In this document: in pieces, positions 34,708 through 42,910 of the stretch
Layout of the letters: the number at the start of each line of letters is the position of its first letter
Position numbering within the stretch: position 1 is the stretch's first letter
Assembly (NCBI RefSeq): GCF_965227505.1
Contig: NZ_OZ245757.1
Coordinates: 5,270,001 to 5,334,000, forward strand
DNA from: Pelagibius sp965227505
GTDB taxonomy: Bacteria; Pseudomonadota; Alphaproteobacteria; Kiloniellales; Kiloniellaceae
Reading direction: 5' to 3'
Length of the DNA: 64,000 bases
Notes under the pieces: generated by a model
Told to the model about the DNA's origin: nothing
The model's input: the letters and a program-made list of their open reading frames with translations, nothing else
The model's database searches: none
Program-made: the position numbers and the translations under genes

Positions 34708-35121
34708 TCAGGCGAAGGAGTAGCCCACGGCTTCCTCGATCTGGACCTTCAGGGCCTCTGCCGTGATCGGCTTGGTGAGAACGGTCAGGGCGCCGACCTG
34801 CTTCGAGACCTCGTGCAGCAAGGGCTCCGTATCGCCGGTCAGGATCAGGATCGGCACGCCCTTGTTCTTGAGTTCCTTGTTACGGCGCACGGTGTTACAG
34901 AACTCGATCCCGTCCATGTTCTCCATATGAAGGTCGCTGATGATGACATCGGGAAAGCGGCTGTTTCTGTCGATCAGGTACTCCAGCGCATCTTCGCCAC
35001 TGGTCTTGGCGGTAATGGAGGTGATGCCGATGGTTCGCAGCATACCCTTGATGATCGACCGCATGGTCTTCTGGTCGTCGATGATCAGAACATGGAGCGG
35101 GCAGCCGCTTTGGGTTGACAT
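34708..35121 (-). CDS. CheY-like single-domain response regulator
   Basis: A 137-aa receiver domain with no output domain. The acidic pocket is Asp15-Asp16, the phospho-acceptor is Asp63 in IISDLHMENMDG, the switch Thr is T95 in LILTGD and the conserved Lys is K117 in LTKPIT. Such stand-alone receivers act in chemotaxis or phosphorelays by protein contact. No histidine kinase is nearby. It lies 158 bp upstream of the cysteine-rich gene on the same strand. Confidence 0.92.
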   Translation of the reverse strand: MSTQSGCPLHVLIIDDQKTMRSIIKGMLRTIGITSITAKTSGEDALEYLIDRNSRFPDVIISDLHMENMDGIEFCNTVRRNKELKNKGVPILILTGDTEPLLHEVSKQVGALTVLTKPITAEALKVQIEEAVGYSFA

Positions 35122-35256
35122 CTCAGGCCCCGTTGCAATCCGAATATCTACCTGTGGTGGATTACAGCGGCAGTGGTTAAGAAATCCTCTGCGCCCGTAA
35201 CTTCATCAAGCGCATGCGGTAGCGTACCCGCAGAGAATGGCCGTGACGACAAGCGG

Positions 35257-35312
35257 GCCAGCGTCAAGAATTTCTTGACGCTGGCTTCAGGTATGTCAAG
35301 AATGTCCTGACA
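35257..35312 (+). promoter_or_regulatory. Promoter with two in-phase operators before the zinc-finger/HTH gene
   Basis: GTCAAGAATTTCTTGAC (35263-35279) is a palindrome with a single central base, extending to 14-bp arms (35257-35285). A second, slightly degenerate copy GTCAAGAATGTCCTGAC is at 35295-35311. The copies start 32 bp apart, about three helical turns. A possible -35 TTGACG (35275-35280) lies in the first and a -10 AAGAAT (35298-35303) in the second, with a 17-bp spacer, so a bound protein would block the promoter. The gene starts 21 bp after the second copy. Confidence 0.75.
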
Positions 35313-35332
35313 ATCATAAAAGGCGGGCAGCG

Positions 35333-35671
35333 ATGCTCAAGCGGAAGAAGAGCCTGGCCTGCTCGTTCTGCGGCAAGCCGGAGCGGGAGGTGCGGCGGCT
35401 GATCGGCGGCCCCGACGTCCACATCTGCGATGACTGTGTCGGCGTCTGCAACCGTATCCTGGAGGCGACGCCGGACGGCTTCGAGGGTTGGGAGCGCATG
35501 AGCGACGAGGACCTGCTGGCCGCCCTCAAGACCGCCGAGGCGACGGTGGAGGCCACCCGCGCCGTGCTGCAAATACAGATCGACGAACTGCGCCGCCGCG
35601 CCGTGAGCTGGGCGGCCATCGGCGCTGCTCTCGGCGTCTCCCGCCAGGCCGCCTGGGAGCGCTTTTCCTAG
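35333..35671 (+). CDS. ClpX-type zinc-finger protein with C-terminal HTH
   Basis: A 112-aa protein. Residues 7-40 are a ClpX-type C4 zinc finger (Cys10, Cys13, Cys32, Cys35; LACSFCGKPEREVRRLIGG, ICDDCVGVCNRIL), the dimerising adaptor- and substrate-binding domain of ClpX, but no AAA+ domain follows. Residues about 60-90 are a helix with regularly spaced hydrophobics, and the end SWAAIGAALGVSRQAAWERF looks like a helix-turn-helix. So it is probably a zinc-dependent dimeric DNA-binding regulator; the paired operators just upstream suggest it represses itself. The neighbouring genes are transcribed away from it or towards it. Confidence 0.8.
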   Translation: MLKRKKSLACSFCGKPEREVRRLIGGPDVHICDDCVGVCNRILEATPDGFEGWERMSDEDLLAALKTAEATVEATRAVLQIQIDELRRRAVSWAAIGAALGVSRQAAWERFS

Positions 35672-35712
35672 CCCGCCGCGCTGCTGTCGCGTCCCAGGCA
35701 AAAGGTCGTTGC

Positions 35713-37041
35713 CTAGTAAAGCTCCAGATACTCGTTGCGCTCCCAGTCGGTGACATGGCTGCGGAAACGGGCGAGTTCGGCCTCTTTCACGGTGACGAAG
35801 AGCTTCATGAAGTCCTTGCCCAGCATGTCCTGCATGGCCTTGTCCTTTTTGAGCGCCGCAAGGGCCTCTTCCAGGCTGCCGGCCAGCTTCTCGTGCTTGG
35901 GGTCGTCCTCCGAAGGGCCTTTGGAGGGCGTGGGCAGGTCGCCCTTGGCCTTGATGCCCAGCAGCCCGGCGGCCAGCACGCCCGCCGCGGCGAGGTAAGG
36001 GTTGGAGAGGCCGGAGGCGGCGCGCATCTCGACATGGCAGTCCTCGCCGCCCGCGTGCTTGATGCGCACCATGGCCGTGCGGTCCTCCACGCCCCAGGAG
36101 ATGTTGGAGGGGGCGAAGGTATGCGGCTTGAGGCGGTGGTAGCAGTTGGGCGTCGGCCCGATCAGCGGCTGCAGGGCCTTGGCATGGGTCAGGATGCCGG
36201 CGGCGAACTGTCGGATCAGGGGATTGAGCCCTTCCTTCGCGCCTTTCGTATAAAAGGCGTTCTTGCCGTTCTTGCGGTTCACCAGGCTGACATGCACATG
36301 GCAGCCGCAGCCGGCCATGTCGCTCGCCGGCTTCGACATGAAGGTGGCGAGATAGCCGTTGCGGTGCGCCAGCTCCTTGATCGCGTTCTTGAATGTGAAG
36401 CCGGTGTCCGCGCCGTCCAGGCCGATGCCGGGGCCGAAGTTGGTCTCGTACTGCGAGGGCGAGTACTCGCAGTTGTGGGTGATCACATCGATGCCGGCGG
36501 CCTGCAGCGTGTCGAGCAGGCTGTCCAGAAAGGGCACGTACTGATTCCGCGTCGCGTTGAAGATGTGCACACCGCCGAACAGAGGCTGCCTGGTCTCCGC
36601 ATCCAGCAGATAGAATTCGAACTCCAGGCCGAACATCACGTCGTAGCCCATCTTGTGGGCCTGGTTCAGCAGGCTGGCCAGCACCGTGCGCGGGGTGGCG
36701 GCGATGGGTTCGCCCGGTCCCCAGCGCGCATCGCAGATCACCTTGGCGGTTCCCTCCAGCCAGGGCACGGGGCGCAGGGTCGCGGGGTCGGGGATCAACT
36801 GCTGGTCGCGGTAGCTGACCTCCTCGTGGACGCCGCAGCCACCGATCACCGCCGAGGCGGAGTCGAGGCCGATGGTGCCGCCGTAGAAGTTCAGACCCTT
36901 GCGGGCGTAGCCCTCGACCTTCGAGACCGGGATCACCTTGGTGCGGCTGACGCCGTGCAGGTCCGGCAGTTCGAAGCGGACGTAGCGTGCGTCCATCTTC
37001 TTCAAGGCCGCCATCATGTCCTTTATTGAATCCCCCGCCAT
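35713..37041 (-). CDS. Glutamine-synthetase-family ligase
   Basis: A 442-aa protein with the glutamine-synthetase fold: YVRFELPDLHGVSRTKVIP at the N-terminus, FGLEFEFYLLD for the first metal site, FMSKPASDMAGCGCHVHVSL for the second, and APSNISWGVEDRTAMVRI for the ATP/ammonia region. It carries the shape of glutamyl-amine ligases such as gamma-glutamylpolyamine or N-methylglutamine-type synthetases rather than of GlnA, whose C-terminal adenylylation loop I do not see. The ATG at 37041 is chosen from homology; the upstream open frame overlaps the SDR gene on the other strand. It lies opposite an SDR gene with an operator between. Confidence 0.88.
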   Translation of the reverse strand: MAGDSIKDMMAALKKMDARYVRFELPDLHGVSRTKVIPVSKVEGYARKGLNFYGGTIGLDSASAVIGGCGVHEEVSYRDQQLIPDPATLRPVPWLEGTAKVICDARWGPGEPIAATPRTVLASLLNQAHKMGYDVMFGLEFEFYLLDAETRQPLFGGVHIFNATRNQYVPFLDSLLDTLQAAGIDVITHNCEYSPSQYETNFGPGIGLDGADTGFTFKNAIKELAHRNGYLATFMSKPASDMAGCGCHVHVSLVNRKNGKNAFYTKGAKEGLNPLIRQFAAGILTHAKALQPLIGPTPNCYHRLKPHTFAPSNISWGVEDRTAMVRIKHAGGEDCHVEMRAASGLSNPYLAAAGVLAAGLLGIKAKGDLPTPSKGPSEDDPKHEKLAGSLEEALAALKKDKAMQDMLGKDFMKLFVTVKEAELARFRSHVTDWERNEYLELY

Positions 37042-37077
37042 GTCCTGCCTCCTCGTGTCCCCGTTCCGCGTTGTTGG

Positions 37078-37119
37078 CGGCAGCCCCTGTGCTGCCGCAT
37101 TGAGTTGGTACTTACCAAC
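37078..37119. promoter_or_regulatory. Divergent control region of the GS-like and SDR genes
   Basis: A 16-bp inverted repeat GTTGGTA-CT-TACCAAC at 37104-37119 has the GT-n-AC symmetry of GntR-type operators. A neighbouring 7-bp stem hairpin (CGGCAGC at 37078-37084 with GCTGCCG at 37091-37097) lies in the leader of the GS-like gene. No GntR gene is adjacent, so the binding protein is encoded elsewhere; a FCD-type GntR is at 56849. Confidence 0.55.
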
Positions 37120-37197
37120 ATTATGTTGCAGTTGCCAAGTGACGCAAGCTACCTTCTGATCCGGGACCTTACGAGGATCAGCCCGCAGGGGGAAAGC

Positions 37198-38049
37198 ATG
37201 ACGCATCAGCAGACGGCGGGTCAGCGGATGCCGGGTCAGCAGATGGCCGGGCGCCACGCGGTCATCACCGGCGCCGGCGCCGGGATCGGGCGTGAGGCGG
37301 CGCTGCTCTTCGCCCGGGAAGGGGCGGCGGTGGCAGCCGCCGATCTGAATCTCGCGGCGGCCGAGGCGACGGCGGAGGCGATCACGGCGGCCGGAGGCAA
37401 GTCCCTGGCGCTGGAGGTGGACGTTGCCAAGGGCGAGTCCGTTTCGGAAATGATCGCGGCAGCTGAGGCCGGGCTCGGGCGCGTCGACACGCTGTTCAAC
37501 AACGCCGGGATCATGCTGTCGGAGGACCGCGGACCGGAGGACACCGACCTCGCCATCTGGGACCGCACCATCGCCATCAACCTGACCGGCGTCTTCCACG
37601 GCTGCCGCTTCGGCATTCCGGCCCTGCGGCGCGCCGGCGGCGGGGCCATACTCAACATGGCCTCGCTGGTTGCGGTCATGGGCTCGGCGGTCCCCCAGCT
37701 TGCCTACACCGCCTCCAAGGGCGGGGTGATGGCGATGACGCGGGAGATCGCCGTGCAGTACGGCCGCCAGGGCATTCGCGCCAATGCGCTGCTGCCGGGG
37801 CCGATCGGCACGCCGCTGACGGCGGAACTCTTTGACACGCCACAGAAGCTGGAGCGGCGGCGGGTGCACATGCCGCTCGGCCGTTTCGGCGAGGCGGCGG
37901 AGGTGGCCTCGGTGGCCTGTTTCCTCTGCTCCGAGGCGGCGAGCTATGTGACCGGCGCCGGCTGGCTGGTGGACGGGGGTATCTCCGCCGCCTACGTGAC
38001 GCCAGAGGACGGGGTATCTGGGGACGACGTATCTGAGGGCGGCGCATGA
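37198..38049 (+). CDS. Short-chain dehydrogenase/reductase
   Basis: An NAD(P)-dependent oxidoreductase of 283 aa. The nucleotide motif GAGAGIGREAALLF is near residue 24, NNAG near 101, the catalytic Ser in NMASLVAVMGS and the Tyr-x3-Lys in YTASKGG near 172. The C-terminal GAGWLVDGG is typical of classical SDRs. The ATG at 37198 has a GGGGAAAG ribosome site; the upstream open codons are not conserved. Its first 18 residues are three copies of a pentapeptide (QQTAG, QRMPG, QQMAG). It overlaps the kinase start by 4 bp, which suggests that it oxidises a polyol or sugar acid that the kinase then phosphorylates. Confidence 0.92.
   Translation: MTHQQTAGQRMPGQQMAGRHAVITGAGAGIGREAALLFAREGAAVAAADLNLAAAEATAEAITAAGGKSLALEVDVAKGESVSEMIAAAEAGLGRVDTLFNNAGIMLSEDRGPEDTDLAIWDRTIAINLTGVFHGCRFGIPALRRAGGGAILNMASLVAVMGSAVPQLAYTASKGGVMAMTREIAVQYGRQGIRANALLPGPIGTPLTAELFDTPQKLERRRVHMPLGRFGEAAEVASVACFLCSEAASYVTGAGWLVDGGISAAYVTPEDGVSGDDVSEGGA
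37207..37251 (+). repeat. 15-bp tandem repeat x3 at the start of the SDR gene
   Basis: Three 15-bp units (37207-37221, 37222-37236, 37237-37251) encode QQTAG, QRMPG and QQMAG immediately after the start codon, in frame and upstream of the first strand of the Rossmann fold. Confidence 0.85.
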
Positions 38050-39557
38050 CGGCGGCCAAGCGGGTCACGCTGGGCATCGATCTCGGCGCCGGCAGCCTGA
38101 AGGCGACCCTGGTCGACGAGACCGGCACCACATTGGCCGAGGCCGCCGACCCGATCGTCACCAACAGCCCGCAGCCCGGCTGGTCCGAGCAGGATCCGGC
38201 AGACTGGTGGGCGGCGCTCTGCAGCGCCGTCCCCCGGGTGCTGGAGCAGGCGGCCATCGATGCCGGGCAGATTGCAGCCGTCGGCCTTTCCGGTGGTGCG
38301 CACATCGCCGTGCTCGAAGACGCCGCCGGTCAGGTGCTGCGGCCGGCCATCCTCTGGAACGATCAGCGCAGCGCCGAAGAGGCCGCCGAACTGCACGCCC
38401 GTGCGGGCGACCTGATCATCGAAAAGGGGCTCAACCGCGCCAACCCGACCTGGACCCTCTGCCAGCTCGCCTGGCTGCAGAAGCACGAGCCGGAGGTCAT
38501 CGCCCGCACGGCGCGTCTCTACATCTCAAAGGACTGGCTGCGCAGCCGGCTGACCGGGGACTGGACCTCCGACTACTCCGATGCCCTGGGCGCCCTGATG
38601 TCCGATGTCGGAAGCCGCGGCTGGTCTGAAGAGATCTGCGGCCTCATCGGCTGGCCCGTGGAAAGCCTGCCGCCGCTGCGCCAACCCTGGGAGGTCGCGG
38701 GCACGGTCCAGGCCGAAGCCGCCGCGGCGACAGGCCTGAAGCCCGGAACGCCCGTTGTGGTGGGCTCCAACGACACCACGGTGGAGCTTTACGGCGCCGG
38801 GGCCATCGCGCCGGGGCAGGGGGCGATCAAGCTGGCGACGGCGGGGGTCGTGTTCCTGACGACGGCAAACCCCGAAGTCCACCCGCCGGTCTCCTGCTAT
38901 CCCCACATCATGCCGGAGCGCTGGTACATGGCCTCCGGCATCAATGCCTGCGCCACGGCGCACCGCTGGGTTCGCGACACCTTCTTTTCCGAGCTGCCGA
39001 AAGAGGACGCCTTTGCGGAGATGGATCGCATGGCCGCCGGGGTCGCGCCGGGCAGCGACGGCCTGATCTTCCACCCCTACCTGATGGGCGAGCGCGCGCC
39101 CCATTGGGACCCGAAGCTGCGCGGTGACTTCATCGGCCTGACCCTTGGGCATGGCCGGGCCCACTTTGCCCGCGCCTGCTACGAGGGGATCGCCTTTGCC
39201 CTGAACGACGTGCTGCTGGCGGCCAAGGCGCTCTCGGGCGCGACCTTCGCAGACATGCGGCTGCTGGGCGGCGGCGCGCGCAGCGCCAACTGGCGCCAGA
39301 TCATCGCCGACGTGACCGGCCTGACGGTAAAGGTGCCGGATAACGGCGATGCCTCTTTCGGCGCCGCGCTGGTGGCTGCTGTCGGCGCCGGCATCTTCGC
39401 CACGCCCGAAGAAGCAGTGGCGGCCTGCGTGCGGATCGCGGAGGAGAACGTCCCGGACCCCGGACGCCATGCGGTCTACAGCCGGCTCTTCACGCTCTAC
39501 GACGAGGCCCGCCAGGGGCTGACCCCGGTCAGCCACCGGCTGCATGACGGGGACTAG
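38046..39557 (+). CDS. FGGY-family carbohydrate kinase (xylulokinase-like)
   Basis: A 503-aa sugar kinase of the FGGY family. The first phosphate motif is TLGIDLGAGSLKATLVDETG, domain II has GSNDTTVELYGAGAIAPGQG and the second motif ADMRLLGGGARSANWRQIIADVTG near residue 405, both typical of xylulokinase-type enzymes. Substrate could be a ketose or polyol (xylulose, ribulose or similar). It is coupled to the SDR upstream and ends convergently with the cotransporter gene 29 bp away. Confidence 0.9.
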   Translation: MTAAKRVTLGIDLGAGSLKATLVDETGTTLAEAADPIVTNSPQPGWSEQDPADWWAALCSAVPRVLEQAAIDAGQIAAVGLSGGAHIAVLEDAAGQVLRPAILWNDQRSAEEAAELHARAGDLIIEKGLNRANPTWTLCQLAWLQKHEPEVIARTARLYISKDWLRSRLTGDWTSDYSDALGALMSDVGSRGWSEEICGLIGWPVESLPPLRQPWEVAGTVQAEAAAATGLKPGTPVVVGSNDTTVELYGAGAIAPGQGAIKLATAGVVFLTTANPEVHPPVSCYPHIMPERWYMASGINACATAHRWVRDTFFSELPKEDAFAEMDRMAAGVAPGSDGLIFHPYLMGERAPHWDPKLRGDFIGLTLGHGRAHFARACYEGIAFALNDVLLAAKALSGATFADMRLLGGGARSANWRQIIADVTGLTVKVPDNGDASFGAALVAAVGAGIFATPEEAVAACVRIAEENVPDPGRHAVYSRLFTLYDEARQGLTPVSHRLHDGD

Positions 39558-39586
39558 GCGCGTTTTCCGACCATGCCTGCCGCGCT

Positions 39587-41233
39587 TCACTCGTTCTCCA
39601 GTTCGATGGACGATTCCGGGGCGGCGGGCTGTGGCGGGGCGGCCTGATGAGCGAGGCCCAGGTGATGCAGGGTACGCCAGAGATGGTAGGCGACGCGGTG
39701 CAGCCAGCGCACGCTGTCGAGGCGTCGCAGCGTGGTCCTGGCACCGATCTGCTGGGCGGCAGCCGCTTCGACCATGCGCTCGCGGTAGCGCGACCGCTGT
39801 TCTCGCAGCAGTCTGCGCAGCCGGTTGAAGCGTTCCTCCGAGACGCCGGGGTCGTCGTCCTGGCCGATGGCCATGGTGGCGCCGCGCAACAGCGATGCCA
39901 GGCGCCGCAGGCGCGGCTCGGTCTGCAGGATTTCGATGCGGGCCCGCTGGTCGCAGCGCTGGGCAAGCCGGATCAGATGGTCGAGCGCATGCATGGTGGC
40001 GAGGTGACGCCGGTGTGCGGCCTGATTGCTGGGCTCGGTGCGGATCTTTTCGACAAAATCGCGGGTCGCGGCCAGGGCCTCATCGACCGCGGCGAGTCGG
40101 TCTTCGCCGGCCTGTCGCGCAGTCCCGGGTTCAAGCTGCTTGGTGAGTATAATGGTCAGTCCCGCGGCGATATCGCGGATTGTGGCCACCGCCGCGTCGA
40201 CGGCAGCGGAGGGATCGCGCAGAAGCCCGCTGTCGAGGCGGCGCAGCAGCGGCGGGCCGCGCTCGGGGACCAGCCGGGCGATGAGGCGCCCGAAGGGGCG
40301 CGCGAAAGGCGTCACCAGCGCAACGCCGAGGCAGTTGAAGGTCGTGTGGAAGGCGACAAGGGCAAGTTGCGCATTGCCTGTACTTCCCGCGAGGAGCCAA
40401 GGGGCAACGGCGACGGCGAAGGGGCCGAGCAGGAAGAAGGCAATGGTGGCGGCCAGGCTATTGTAGACGAGATGGGCATAGCCGGTCTGCCGCATGGCGG
40501 TGGACCCGCCGACGGTCGCCAGCACTGCAGTGAAGGTCGTGCCGACGTCCATACCGATCACCAGCGCTGCCGCCTGGGGAAAGGAGATCGCACCGGTGCC
40601 GAGTGCCACCAGTGCGGCGGCAACGCCGGCGCTGGAGGATTGGGTGACCAGGGTGATCGCGATGCCGATCAACACCATCTGCAGGCGACCCAGGAGTGTG
40701 TCATCGGGAAAGTCCGCCGGCGTCACGACGCCCTGGAAAGGGACCATGCCCTGCTGCATCGCCTCGATGCCGACGAACAGCAGAGAGAAACCCGCCAGGG
40801 CCCAGCCGATGTGGCGCCAGGGCGCCCTCGCGAAGAGCCTGAGCAGCACCCCGAGCAGCACCAGCGGCAGCACCACCGTGCCGAGGTTGAGCTTGAAGCC
40901 AAGGATGGCGACGATCCAGCCGGTGACGGTGGTGCCGACATTGGCGCCGAGAACGATGCCCAGCCCCTGCGGAAAGGTCAGCAGACCGGCGCCGACGAAA
41001 CCGACGGCGGTGACCGTTGTGGCGCTGGAGGACTGGATGACGGCGGTGGTCAACGCCCCGGCGGCGACACCGCGCAGGGGCGTTCGGGTGAAGCGCGCCA
41101 GCAGGCCGCGCAGGGCATCGCCGGCCAGATGCCGAAGCCCCTCGGTCAGGACCACCATGCCGAGGAGAAAGAGCCCGACGCCGCCGATGGCGAGCAGAAT
41201 GTCTGCCGTCATGCTGTCCATCGTCTGGTCCAT
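39587..41233 (-). CDS. Na/phosphate cotransporter family protein with PhoU-like C-terminus
   Basis: A 548-aa membrane protein of the NptA/YjbB type. Two inverted-repeat halves are marked by QSSSATT (near residue 60) and TQSSSAGV (near 205) inside repeated membrane hairpins, which are the phosphate-binding repeats of the family. The last 200 residues are soluble helices like PhoU. The frame extends to a TTG at 41263; the ATG at 41233 is preferred because it precedes the first membrane span closely. It exports or imports phosphate with sodium. It diverges from the second GS-like gene. Confidence 0.9.
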   Translation of the reverse strand: MDQTMDSMTADILLAIGGVGLFLLGMVVLTEGLRHLAGDALRGLLARFTRTPLRGVAAGALTTAVIQSSSATTVTAVGFVGAGLLTFPQGLGIVLGANVGTTVTGWIVAILGFKLNLGTVVLPLVLLGVLLRLFARAPWRHIGWALAGFSLLFVGIEAMQQGMVPFQGVVTPADFPDDTLLGRLQMVLIGIAITLVTQSSSAGVAAALVALGTGAISFPQAAALVIGMDVGTTFTAVLATVGGSTAMRQTGYAHLVYNSLAATIAFFLLGPFAVAVAPWLLAGSTGNAQLALVAFHTTFNCLGVALVTPFARPFGRLIARLVPERGPPLLRRLDSGLLRDPSAAVDAAVATIRDIAAGLTIILTKQLEPGTARQAGEDRLAAVDEALAATRDFVEKIRTEPSNQAAHRRHLATMHALDHLIRLAQRCDQRARIEILQTEPRLRRLASLLRGATMAIGQDDDPGVSEERFNRLRRLLREQRSRYRERMVEAAAAQQIGARTTLRRLDSVRWLHRVAYHLWRTLHHLGLAHQAAPPQPAAPESSIELENE

Positions 41234-41308
41234 TATGCGGGCAAGGCCTGCATGCACAATCAAACTCGGGCTGCCGCCGGGCTCGCGCCTGCGTCTGGCG
41301 GCCGAAAG

Positions 41309-41332
41309 CCTCGACCTGGGCCTCGACCTGGG
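41309..41332. repeat. Direct 12-bp repeat in the cotransporter/GS-like intergenic region
   Basis: CCTCGACCTGGG occurs twice in tandem (41309-41320 and 41321-41332). The second copy contains a possible -35 (TCGACC) for the GS-like gene with a -10 TATGCT at 41347-41352, an 18-bp spacer. Weak evidence only. Confidence 0.35.
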
Positions 41333-41423
41333 GCCGCGTCAGGCTCTATGCTCGCAGTCCCAACCGATTCCCCCTGCCGGAGGGTCTTCTCCGGTGTTTC
41401 CAGTCATCTCCGGAGGTCCGGCC

Positions 41424-42794
41424 ATGCCAGGCAATCTTACACTCGCGCAACTTAAGGAAGCGGTCGTTCAGGGCGCGATCGACACAGTCCTTGTCTGCAT
41501 GGTGGACATGCAGGGGCGCCTGGTCGGCAAGCGCTTCCACGCGCAGTTCTTCCTGGAGTCTGCGCAGGGCGAAACCCACGCCTGCAACTACCTGCTGGCC
41601 AACGATCTGGATATGGAGCCTGTGCCCGGCTACGAAGCGGCCAACTGGGCCCAGGGTTACGGCGACTTCGTGCTGAAGCCCGACCTCTCGACGCTGCGGG
41701 TCACGCCCTGGCTGGAAGGCACCGCGCTGGTGCTCTGCGATGTCCAGGATCATCACCACCACGACGACATCCCCCATTCGCCGCGGGCCCTCCTGAAAGC
41801 GATGGAGGCGCGCCTCGCCGCCAAGGGTTACACGGCCTTCCTGGCGTCCGAACTGGAATTCTACCTCTTCGACGAAAGCTACGAGAGCGCACACCAGAAG
41901 CACTACAACGACCTGAAGACCGCCGGCTATTACATCGAGGACTATCACATCTTCCAGACCTCCAAGGAGGAGGAGGTGATGCGGGCCATCCGCAACGGCC
42001 TGCAGGGCGCGGGCATTCCCGTGGAGAACTCCAAGGGCGAGTGGGGGCCGGGCCAGGAGGAGATCAATGTGCGCTACACGAGCGCGCTGGAGATGGCCGA
42101 CCGCCACGCGATCCTGAAGAACGGGATCAAGGAGATCGCCTACGCCAAGGGCAAGGCCGTCACTTTCATGGCCAAGTGGGACTATGAACTGGCCGGGAAC
42201 TCCTGTCACATCCACGCCTCGCTCTGGGACAAGGCGGGCAAGAAGCCGTTGTTCCGCGATCCGAAGGGCGAGCTCGGCATGTCCAAGCTGATGCGCCAGT
42301 TCCTGGCCGGGCAATTGAAGTACGCCGACGACATCACCTATTTCCTGGCGCCCTACATCAACTCCTACAAGCGCTTCCAGGTCGGCACCTTCGCGCCCAC
42401 CAAGGCGGTCTGGAGCCGCGACAACCGCACCGCCGGCTTCCGCCTCTGCGGCGAGGACACCAAGGCCGTGCGAATCGAGTGCCGCGTCGGCGGGGCGGAC
42501 CTCAACCCCTATCTGGCCTTCGCCGCCCTGCTGGCTGCCGGCCTGGCGGGAATCGAGGAAAAGCTCGATCTGGAGGACGCTTTCGTCGGCGACGCCTACT
42601 ACGGCAAGCGTCTGCGCGAGGTGCCCAAGACCCTGCGCGCGGCGACGCGGGCCCTCGCCAAATCCAAGATGCTGCGCGCGGCCTTCGGCGATGCGGTGAT
42701 CGACCACTATGTCCACACGGCGGAGTGGGAGCAGCTCGAGTACGACCGCCGGGTAACGGACTGGGAACGCCGCCGCGGCTTCGAACGCGCCTAG
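41424..42794 (+). CDS. Glutamine-synthetase-family ligase (gamma-glutamylpolyamine synthetase-like)
   Basis: A 456-aa ligase of the PuuA type. VDMQGRLVGKRFHAQFFLE at the N-terminus, ASELEFYLFDESYE for the first metal site, FMAKWDYELAGNSCHIHASL for the second and GTFAPTKAVWSRDNRTAGFRL for the ATP region place it with gamma-glutamyl-amine ligases. The ATG at 41424 has a CGGAGG ribosome site. It could start the gamma-glutamyl route that the PuuD-like hydrolase at 16876 would finish. It is transcribed divergently from the cotransporter gene. Confidence 0.9.
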   Translation: MPGNLTLAQLKEAVVQGAIDTVLVCMVDMQGRLVGKRFHAQFFLESAQGETHACNYLLANDLDMEPVPGYEAANWAQGYGDFVLKPDLSTLRVTPWLEGTALVLCDVQDHHHHDDIPHSPRALLKAMEARLAAKGYTAFLASELEFYLFDESYESAHQKHYNDLKTAGYYIEDYHIFQTSKEEEVMRAIRNGLQGAGIPVENSKGEWGPGQEEINVRYTSALEMADRHAILKNGIKEIAYAKGKAVTFMAKWDYELAGNSCHIHASLWDKAGKKPLFRDPKGELGMSKLMRQFLAGQLKYADDITYFLAPYINSYKRFQVGTFAPTKAVWSRDNRTAGFRLCGEDTKAVRIECRVGGADLNPYLAFAALLAAGLAGIEEKLDLEDAFVGDAYYGKRLREVPKTLRAATRALAKSKMLRAAFGDAVIDHYVHTAEWEQLEYDRRVTDWERRRGFERA

Positions 42795-42910
42795 ATTCCC
42801 GCGGCGATTTCCGGGGCTTTCCACGACCTTAGAAGGCAAAGCCTCATCATTTGAGTTGCGCCCATCAGGGCGCCGTGCCATGGTTTGCGCCTCAGGGAGG
42901 AAGTGATCCC

